Part shown: piece after piece, positions 55,575 through 64,000 of the stretch
Layout: each line of letters begins with the position of its first letter
Numbering within the stretch: position 1 is the first letter of the stretch
Assembly (NCBI RefSeq): GCF_950023065.1
Contig: NC_088681.1
Location: 53,168,836-53,232,835 of the forward strand
DNA: 64,000 nt
Direction: 5' to 3'
From: Planococcus citri
Lineage: Eukaryota; Arthropoda; Insecta; Hemiptera; Pseudococcidae
Notes under the pieces: generated by a model
Seen by the model: the letters and a program-made list of their open reading frames with translations, nothing else
Databases searched by the model: none
What the model was told of the DNA's origin: nothing
Translations under genes and position numbers: made by a program

Positions 55575-57500
55575 AAAATTCAGGCAGGTATAAGATAAGT
55601 TGGAGAGGCTTGTACTCCAAAATTGAGTTGATATTCGAGCTTGGCGGCAACGAAACCAAAACAAACGACATGCTACACGACCTATCTATTTTTCCTAAAT
55701 TTTGTCGAAAATTTTGGGGCACCACTCCCCTCTATTCAAGAGTTTCAACATCCTGGAACGAAAACTAAAAACCATATCATATCCAATGACACTTATGAAA
55801 AGTTGTATTCACTTATTGATTTTTTTCAGATTTGAAAAACATACTCACTGATTTCTGGATTACCCCCCCCCCCTACCTCCCACCATTCCCTCCAATTTTG
55901 TAGGATACGTCCCATACGTTGGTCGAGTGGAACTTTTGACCACTATTTTACAAATCACTTCGATGAGAAATTCTCCTTTTCATTTTACTACAGTTCCTCT
56001 TCCATTTTCTCTGGTCTGTTCCTCCAGATAAAGGGAAAAGTTTTACTCATTTTTTAAATCGAGTGTCTTATTTTCGAGGCGATCAAAAAAGTATCAGTCG
56101 AAATTCAAAATCAGCTTCCTTGTAAACCTAGCAAATCATTGATCACACGGTCACTCAGATTTTTCAATTTTTAAGATTTGAGGGTTGATTGTAAGATCCA
56201 GAAAGCTCATATCGTAAAAGTAAGTTGAAATTCGAAATCAGCACCCTGGAATACCAAGCAGACGATAGGTCACTCGAATTTTTCAATTTTTTTTTGAATT
56301 GGGGCCCTGGGGCTCATTGTGGATCTTAGGGGGTTCTTATTAACAAAAATGACATTAAATTCGAAGGTAATGCTTTCAAAAACATCATTTGAATTCAAAT
56401 TTTATGAGATTTAGTGGCCAATAGCGGGACACAGGAGGCTCAAATCAAAAAAATACGTCGAAATTCGGAATAAACGCCCTTGAAAACCAAGCAAACCATA
56501 GGTCACATGAATTTTCAATTTTTTTTTATTTTGGACCTCATTGTGGGGCTCCTTGGGCTTATAGTAGAAAAATACCTTGAAATTAGGAATCAGCACCCCT
56601 AAAAACCAAGACATCTACCTATAGGTCACATGAATTTTCAAATTTTTCTCAGCTGTGAGGGCTTTGGAGCATAGGAGGCTAATGTCTTGAAGGTTTACAC
56701 ATATTTCCAATTTTTTGAGATTTGAGAGGTTATTGTAGGATTAAGGAGCTTCATTCATCAAAGAAATAGGTTTGAATTCAAAAGAGCCTTTCCGGGTAAG
56801 ATAGTGAAATCGGCACTTTCTCCGATTTGGTCGAAACTCACCCAAAATGTTAGTTTGGATGTAAAACCATCCCAGAAAAAGTTTTGAGCCGACCCCCCCA
56901 CCCCAACCCGAGAAATGTGCCCCTACGTGCTCAAAATTCAAAATTACCGTTCTCCGGAGGGGGTGGTCCAAAAATTTTGAAACTTTCACAAAAAATAGTC
57001 AATAGGTAGACGTGTGTGCGAAATTTTTTTCAAAAAAAAAGGTTCATATTAGGGGGGTTTTTGGGGGGGGGTTCAAAATTTTGAAAATTCGTAGAAAAAA
57101 ATGGGGAGGGTACCCTCTCTGAAATTTTTTCAGAAATTGAATTACACCCTTAGGTATAACATATAATTTTCCCAAGGTCCCAAAGGGGGGTGCAACATGG
57201 TCAAAAAAAAGAAAGTTTGAAAAAGAACGTGTATCTCCAGTACTACCGCGCGTTTTGTCAACACGGTTCCACGACACCACCGTGAGAAAACTTCACCTAT
57301 CGCGCGCTCTCAAACTTGGATTTTTTTGAGAACCCTATTGAAATACCATAATTGCCATCAACGGTTTTTTTGGTGAATATTTTCTAGGGTGGTATGGTGA
57401 ACAACAGAGGTACACCTACAAGAATTTTCAACCCCCTCCCTTCATATTTACCCCTCAAAATTGCTATTTTTCAACTTATTTTATGCTTTTTTTACTAATA

Positions 57501-58245
57501 ATGAAATTTCGCTGTACAATGCATCGGATCCACATGATTCGATACCGCTGAGCACGAATATGACGTCAGGGTTTCTGCTAATCTAGCCCCCCCAACGGCC
57601 TTCGCGCCCCCCAACAAATTTTTACTGCAAATTTTTGAAATAAAGTTATGTACTTTCATGGTATTGGTGGCGTTTTCATATGGTTCAAACCTCCCGAGTA
57701 CAAATATTGCGTCTACTATTGTTTTACACTCACCTGCTCCCTCCATAGCCTCAGCCCCCTCCATAATTTCCATTATTTTTCGGGTTAATAATTATTTTCA
57801 AGCAGTTTAACCTAATGCTTCATGGCTAAGATGATTTTTTTGGGCGCCGAAATTTTTCAAAATTTTCATTGTTTGGGGGGTGGGGCGTAAGGGGAGTATT
57901 GATAAATTCACCAAATATGGCTTTGAGATACATGAAAATATATGTTTTTTGGACCGTAGAATTAAATTATGGTAATATCATTTTTTCAAATTGAAGGACA
58001 ATACGGTCAAAAAAATGTATTTTGATATATCACAAGGTCATATTTGGTAAATTCATCAATACTCCCCTTACGCCTCATCCCCCCCCCAACAATGAAAATT
58101 TTGAAAAATTTCGGTTTCAAAAATATGTTGTGAAAATTGAGGTAGGGGACTGATGGCTCCGGAGGGGCTAGATTAGTGTAGCAGAACATCCAACGTCACA
58201 TTCGTGTTCAGCGGTATCGAATCATGTGGAAACGACACCACTCAT
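57501..58245. repeat. Inner inverted repeat 1 within the palindrome spacer
   Basis: GATTCGATACCGCTGAGCAC and CTAATCTAGCCCC (57536-57590) pair with the inverse GGGGCTAGATTAG and GTTCAGCGGTATCGAATC (about 58165-58225). TTTTCAAAATTTTCATTG with GTAAGGGGAGTATTGAT (57855-57905) pairs with the inverse at 58046-58115. The two pairings have different centres (about 57880 and 57983), so one arm has gained or lost sequence. The left part also has a GGAGGGGGCTGAGGC-rich patch. No gene. Confidence 0.65.
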
Positions 58246-58380
58246 TCATTAATATTTGATTTTCCCGAAATTCTCATTTTACCCCCGCTATGGCACCTTT
58301 TTTCAATTTTTCACCATGATGCACAAAAACAAAAATTTCGAAAAAGTATGATTACACTAGGCAACAATTTTTGACTTTTT

Positions 58381-59055
58381 TCGTGTGTTCGGGTTGAAAA
58401 TGGGCTTAATCGATAGTTTAGACCCTAAAACAAAAAACAGAGTGGGATTTTTCAATTTGAATTGTTAATGTGGTCAGGAGAGATGATCAAAGTTGCAAAA
58501 ATGGCCGCTTTTGCCCTATTTCACGAGTCTGTGGCGACATCAGTATCATGTTTCAAAAAAAACCAAGGTCATATTCGGATTCTACGCACTTTTTTAAGTA
58601 AACATCTTTACCGGATTTTTGATTTTCGAACATTCAAGCGCATACGGAAGATTTTCGTTTGTAACACGAAATTTTTACTGCACGAGAACCTCGCCCGCGT
58701 GAACACGGTTCCGCGCCACGATTACATCTTGGAGTAACGCCAGCGTCGCGCGCTCCGAGTTTTAAAATATGTTACAAACAAAAATCGTCCGTATGCGCTT
58801 GAAACTTCGAAAATCGAAAATCCGGGAAAGATGTTTACTTAAAAAAGTGCGTAGAATTCGAATATGACCTTGGTTTTTTTCGAAAAACAATACTGGTGTC
58901 GCCAGAAACTCGTGAAATAGGGCAAAAACGGCCATTTTTGAAACTTTGATCATCTCTCCTGACCACAAAAACAATTCAAATTGAAAAATCCCACTCTGTT
59001 TTTTGTTTTAGGGTCTAAACTATCGATTAAGCCCATTTTCAACCCGAACACAAGC
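58381..59055. repeat. Inner inverted repeat 2, ~285 bp arms, GC-rich loop
   Basis: 58381-58665 and 58771-59055 are reverse complements around centre 58718 (positions sum to 117436) with scattered substitutions. The loop 58666-58770 is GC-rich (CGCGCGCTCC, GAACACGGTTCCGCGCC) and resembles text in the large arms (GTCAACACGGTTCC and CGCGCGCTC near 57258-57308). Each arm has an open frame with similar peptides (WSGEMIKV, HIRILRTFLSKHL). The similarity follows from the repeat, and I do not call genes. Confidence 0.75.
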
Positions 59056-59994
59056 ATGCCGTTGCCTAGTGTTATTAGGGGTCAAAAATACATCTAGAAA
59101 ACGTGTTTAAAATATTGTACCGCGAAATTTCATTATTAGTAAAAAGCATAAAATAAGTTGAAAAATAGCAATTTTGAGGGGTAAATATGAAGGGAGGGGG
59201 TTGAAAATTCTTGTAGGTGTACCTCTGTTGTTCACCATACCACCCTAGAAAATATTCACCAAAAAAACCGTTGATGGCAATTATGGTATTTCAATAGGGT
59301 TCTCAAAAAATCCAAGTTTGAGAGCGCGCGATAGGTGAAGTTTTCTCACGGTGGTGTCGTGGAACCGTGTTGACAAAACGCGCGGTAGTACTGGAGATAC
59401 ACGTTCTTTTTCAAACTTTCTTTTTTTTGACCATGTTGCACCCCCCTTTGGGACCTTGGGAAAATTATATGTTATACCTAAGGGTGTAATTCAATTTCTG
59501 AAAAAATTTCAGAGAGGGTACCCTCCCCATTTTTTTCTACGAATTTTCAAAATTTTGAACCCCCCCCCAAAAACCCCCCTAATATGAACCTTTTTTTTTG
59601 AAAAAAATTTCGCACACACGTCTACCTATTGACTATTTTTTGTGAAAGTTTCAAAATTTTTGGACCACCCCCTCCGGAGAACGGTAATTTTGAATTTTGA
59701 GCACGTAGGGGCACATTTCTCGGGTTGGGGTGGGGGGGTCGGCTCAAAACTTTTTCTGGGATGGTTTTACATCCAAACTAACATTTTGGGTGAGTTTCGA
59801 CCAAATCGGAGAAAGTGCCGATTTCACTATCTTACCCGGAAAGGCTCTTTTGAATTCAAACCTATTTCTTTGATGAATGAAGCTCCTTAATCCTACAATA
59901 ACCTCTCAAATCTCAAAAAATTGGAAATATGTGTAAACCTTCAAGACATTAGCCTCCTATGCTCCAAAGCCCTCACAGCTGAGAAAAATTTGAA

Positions 59995-60600
59995 AATTCA
60001 TGTGACCTATAGGTAGATGTCTTGGTTTTTAGGGGTGCTGATTCCTAATTTCAAGGTATTTTTCTACTATAAGCCCAAGGAGCCCCACAATGAGGTCCAA
60101 AATAAAAAAAAATTGAAAATTCATGTGACCTATGGTTTGCTTGGTTTTCAAGGGCGTTTATTCCGAATTTCGACGTATTTTTTTGATTTGAGCCTCCTGT
60201 GTCCCGCTATTGGCCACTAAATCTCATAAAATTTGAATTCAAATGATGTTTTTGAAAGCATTACCTTCGAATTTAATGTCATTTTTGTTAATAAGAACCC
60301 CCTAAGATCCACAATGAGCCCCAGGGCCCCAATTCAAAAAAAAATTGAAAAATTCGAGTGACCTATCGTCTGCTTGGTATTCCAGGGTGCTGATTTCGAA
60401 TTTCAACTTACTTTTACGATATGAGCTTTCTGGATCTTACAATCAACCCTCAAATCTTAAAAATTGAAAAATCTGAGTGACCGTGTGATCAATGATTTGC
60501 TAGGTTTACAAGGAAGCTGATTTTGAATTTCGACTGATACTTTTTTGATCGCCTCGAAAATAAGACACTCGATTTAAAAAATGAGTAAAACTTTTCCCTT
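59995..60600 (+). repeat. ~119 bp satellite monomers in the right palindrome arm
   Basis: GTGACCTAT starts monomers at 60002, 60125 and 60358, with GTGACCGTG at 60477 (spacing 123, 233 and 119 bp). Each continues with GGTTTGCTTGGTTTTCAAGG-like text, GCTGATTTCGAATTTC, then CACAATGAG(C/T)CC and an A-rich end. The mirror copies lie at about 56030-56640 in the left arm. The same monomer occurs outside the palindrome at 52088-52330 and 61830-62060, so it is a dispersed satellite. Confidence 0.78.
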
Positions 60601-61057
60601 TATCTGGAGGAACAGACCAGAGAAAATGGAAGAGGAACTGTAGTAAAATGAAAAGGAGAATTTCTCATCGAAGTGATTTGTAAAATAGTGGTCAAAAGTT
60701 CCACTCGACCAACGTATGGGACGTATCCTACAAAATTGGAGGGAATGGTGGGAGGTAGGGGGGGGGGGGTAATCCAGAAATCAGTGAGTATGTTTTTCAA
60801 ATCTGAAAAAAATCAATAAGTGAATACAACTTTTCATAAGTGTCATTGGATATGATATGGTTTTTAGTTTTCGTTCCAGGATGTTGAAACTCTTGAATAG
60901 AGGGGAGTGGTGCCCCAAAATTTTCGACAAAATTTAGGAAAAATAGATAGGTCGTGTAGCATGTCGTTTGTTTTGGTTTCGTTGCCGCCAAGCTCGAATA
61001 TCAACTCAATTTTGGAGTACAAGCCTCTCCAACTTATCTTATACCTGCCTGAATTTT

Positions 61058-61089
<32 letters not shown>

Positions 61090-61777
61090 GAAGTGCAAAA
61101 CATATAGTGAAGTAATCACACAAATTCAATGGTAGACTTTCCAGACGAATCACACGAGCTTAGGAATCTTTCCATTTGCAAACGAACACTCCAAACATCA
61201 ATAATTCAACAAACGATTATATAAACCTCTTCCCCCCCAAAAAAAAACCTTCCAAAAAGCACATCACAATAATGGTTTATAAGGCGATATCCATCTTCGA
61301 AATACACGTCGTAATAAAACCAAATTATAATAGAAGACAAATTCATTTAAATTCGATCCCATCGAGCGCTATACGTTGAAAAACACCCAAATATATCTAC
61401 ATTTTTCGAACTACATACAAGTTTCCATATATCTGCGACGACCATATATACGTGTGTATATTTCGAGAAAACGAGACGTTACATTGTTATTGCGACTCGG
61501 TTCGATATATAAAAATGATTTAAACGTATTTTCATCGTTATCGATTACGTTAAAGGCAAGATAATCCGGAGTGAATCGTGTATCAAGGAAGGTATGGCTC
61601 ATTTAACCTCGAGTTTACTTACATCTCGTAAGTGCAACAGCTAAAACATGTACGCTGGAAATTTCCCAACCCGACGTAATATTTGGAACCATTCCAGAAA
61701 GAAAACTTTTGCTAGACCTAATGCCACAACAAATGGATATTTGACTTCTACACCGCTTCGAGCTTGTAAACGTTTAG

Positions 61778-62065
61778 CCTAGGTTCCTTACAATGAGCCC
61801 TCAAAATCTCAAAAAATTCAAAAATACATGTGACCTATGATTTGCTTGGTTTTCAAGGGCGCTTATTCCAAATTCCAACGTATTTTTTTGATATGAGCCT
61901 CCTGTGTCCCGCAATAGGCCATCAAACCTAAAAAATTCAAAAATTCATGTGACCTATGGTTTGCTTGGTTTTCAATTTTCATAGGCTGCGATTTCGAATT
62001 TCTACTCAATTTTTCCGTAGGAACCTTGTAAACCTCTCAATAATCATTCAAATCTGAAAAAAATC
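61778..62065 (+). repeat. ~119 bp satellite monomers flanking the palindrome
   Basis: Monomers start with GTGACCTATGATTTGCTTGG (61830) and GTGACCTATGGTTTGCTTGG (61949), spacing 119 bp. The left edge lies directly at the palindrome border (61777). The text matches monomers within the arm (60125) but is not identical. Confidence 0.7.
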
Positions 62066-64000
62066 AAAAAATTTAAATAACTCGCAGTTTTTGCATCTTT
62101 TAAACGTTCTAATTTCAAAATTTTTGGCTATTTTTATCCCAATTAGAAAATTACTTCTCCCAAAACCTCTCTCACTAAGCCACATACACCAACAAAAATG
62201 CATTTTCATACCTCCGCTCTTTTAAACTTCCCATTTATGTACTTTCATCACCGATGTGAAAATTCAACCAATGCGCTATCAAGGTACAATTAAGTGCTGC
62301 GAAAAATGCCCAATAGCACATTAGACGAGATCGCTAGTCCGACGCAGAATATATCCACTGCCATAAGCACAGCGAGCGACGTTGTCAGCACCATAATAAT
62401 AATATAGCTTTTTATATGATATATTTTTTTTTTAATTAAAACCAGCCTCAACGTGCTAATAATTGGATATGTCGAAAAAGATTACTTTTCCGATATTCGC
62501 GTTGAAATATAACATTTTGCAGCTTGAGCGAGCCAGCGTCGTTGGTAAAATGGATAAAAATTTTCGTCTGTATTTTCGCTCATCATGACGCCTCTCTCGC
62601 AGTAGATATTGTAGAGTAGGTAAGTGGTACCTCATCGTCGTGTGGTGCAGGTCGACGCGAGGTGTAACTACACTTGGTACCAACGAACGCGAAATTGTCA
62701 AGCCTCGGTTTCTCTGTTTTGAAATGTAAATTAACGCTATTTTCACGCTGTTAATTAAAATGAAATTACCGAGTTTTAGAGTCTCTCTGTTCGTCTCTCT
62801 CTCTCGCACGCTGGAATACGCTATATTTTTAAATTTACGAATAATTTTTGCTCTCTCGTTCGATATCGCGCGCCTTGGCTAGAATTTTCAAACGGAATAA
62901 TTATATTCGAGTAAAAAACTTTCAAAACTGGCCAAGTTTTACACCGCGTTACCGTTACCGTTTGTTTTATAATCTCGTAATTCGCAGTGGTTGGTAATTT
63001 TTTAAGCTTCGTAGACGCGACTCGTTCGAGATGCGAAGAGATGTGAGGCAGATTAGCTCGCAAAAGTAATACTTTTAATCAAATATTTACTCGCGAAATA
63101 GCCTTTGAAGTCGGGCAAACCCTTGTTAAATACAATCAAGCTTCTTCTATTCGTTTCTTCCAATTAATGTATCCAAATTGGATGAGATGTTTAAATGAAT
63201 TTCTCTGCTTGTCTAATATACTGTAAGGCTTTTCTATTGAATACAAGGCTGCGTCTGGGGACTGTTATCGAAACTGTGCGATCCGCAGGGAATGCCTTCG
63301 TCGGTATCTAAGAACAGCGTAAATAAAGGTAGGTATCGTGCACAAGTACGCAATTTATTCGCACCAGGTTACCTAAGCTTCGTGGGGTTGTATCGTGTAT
63401 TGATCATTAGGGTCGCTAACCCTATCTCAATGTGTTTCTTTTTAGACGTTGAAATACGTACTCTTTTTTTCGTACCATTACCTGTCAGATGATTCTTTCA
63501 ATTGTGGATTCATTGCTCGAGTCGATGACTGGAAACAGTTTTTTTTTGTCTGAGCCTTCACCTCCAAGTTTTTCAGCCCCCTGACTCGAAATTTGAACCA
63601 ACCTAATTTTTCAGATCAATTTTCCAACTCATTACGAGCCTACCACTTGAAAAAAAAATCTCTAAGCAAAATAGGAAACATTTCAGAACATATTTCCCTT
63701 CATATGGAACACACAAAAACGTGTTTTTTACTTCCTTCCCCTCTTTCCCTTTCCACCATTCTACAGCTCGAAAACTTTCTCCAATTCCACTCCACCCCTG
63801 ACCTTCTCTATGGAAAATTCTATCAACCAACACCGCCATTCTAACGAAATCTCGCGATAAATAAAAAAAAAATCAAACTCGAACACTCGCACTCACCACA
63901 CAAACGTCAAACTGAGCGGAGTAAACCGCAGAAAATATATCACTCTTATTGCTAATCCACTTTCGCAACCATTGTTCACTTCATTTGTTGAGAAGGTTGT
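62066..64000. other. No gene seen
   Basis: Unique-looking DNA resembling the host background, with CTCTCTCTCTCTCTC near 62796. Frames up to 117 codons (62456-62809, -) show no recognisable domain, and the opposite strand is equally open in places. Sequence continues past the window end. Confidence 0.5.

Larger units (their letters stand above)
54854..61777. repeat. Giant inverted repeat, 6.9 kb, with apparently identical 2.6 kb arms
   Basis: Arms 54854-57489 and 59142-61777 are reverse complements. Positions sum to 116631 at every landmark checked, so there is no net indel over about 2,636 bp, and the 30-T homopolymer at 55544-55573 has exactly 30 A in the other arm. All conceptual translations in one arm reappear unchanged in the other. 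The arms contain unique-looking DNA (54854-55520), repeat text (55.6-56.1 kb), ~120 bp satellite monomers (56.1-56.7 kb) and low-complexity C/G-runs. The centre (57490-59141) is not symmetric as a whole but holds two smaller inverted repeats. It is either a very recent inverted duplication or an assembly artefact. Confidence 0.92.

Noticed and set aside
58462..58974. Two similar convergent ORFs as a duplicated gene pair
   Set aside because: They are mirror images within an inverted repeat, short, and without recognisable domain; similarity follows from the repeat.
62456..62809. 117-codon frame on minus strand
   Set aside because: Protein-like in places, but no recognisable domain and no supporting signals.

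Overview
This is a 64 kb piece of an AT-rich nuclear eukaryotic genome, most likely arthropod. The non-LTR retrotransposon types, the hAT and pogo-like MITEs and the general texture would suit a hemipteran such as a scale insect or mealybug, but that species guess is weak inference. I found no intact host protein-coding gene, no functional tRNA and no rRNA. No open reading frame longer than about 220 codons is present, and the only recognisable proteins are decayed transposon ORFs. Nothing prokaryotic (operons, ribosome binding sites, CRISPR) is present.

Layout. 1-600: a satellite-like repeat. 605-3060: three consecutive motif-rich, (TA)n-bounded elements, the first a 1.3 kb foldback. 3.2-6.2 kb: diverged dispersed repeats and plain DNA. 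6.17-9.9 kb: a dead Jockey-type LINE (+ strand) split by a pogo-like MITE (TA duplication), a hAT-like MITE (8 bp duplication) that itself carries two further elements, and a small TA-duplicating insert. 12.5 kb: a small tandem duplication of an exon-like fragment. 17.98-20.02 kb: a 2 kb nested foldback element with a GC-rich palindromic core. 20.62-21.15 kb: a MITE with a perfect AAAT target duplication. 21.3-24 kb and 29.8-30.5 kb: two copies of a degenerate AT-rich repeat, one of them split by a 1.1 kb insertion. 26.7-29.6 kb: a second dead LINE (- strand, endonuclease plus RT) split by a 1,040 bp element. 34.58-36.46 kb: an element packed with the hexamer GCTAGC. 36.6-37.2 kb: the 3' end of a third LINE (- strand, RNase H). 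41.4-47.5 kb: several tandem repeats and a hAT-like MITE end. 50.5-53.3 kb: a 145 bp tandem array, a satellite block and another MITE. 54.85-61.78 kb: a giant inverted repeat whose 2.6 kb arms appear identical.

The remaining stretches (about 4.1-5.8, 10-12.4, 12.7-17.9, 24.2-26.7, 30.5-33.5, 37.2-40.8, 43.5-45.7, 47.6-50.5, 53.3-54.8 and 62.1-64 kb) look like ordinary intergenic or intronic DNA.

The most unusual signal is a set of elements that share the short terminus CCCTATTGAC (or CCCTATCGAC) while each interior is saturated with its own short motif: GCATGC, GCTAGC, CGCG or GGCGAA. Together with the foldbacks, this suggests several families of non-autonomous DNA elements built by amplifying short palindromic or terminal motifs. 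All positions and repeat counts were read by eye.
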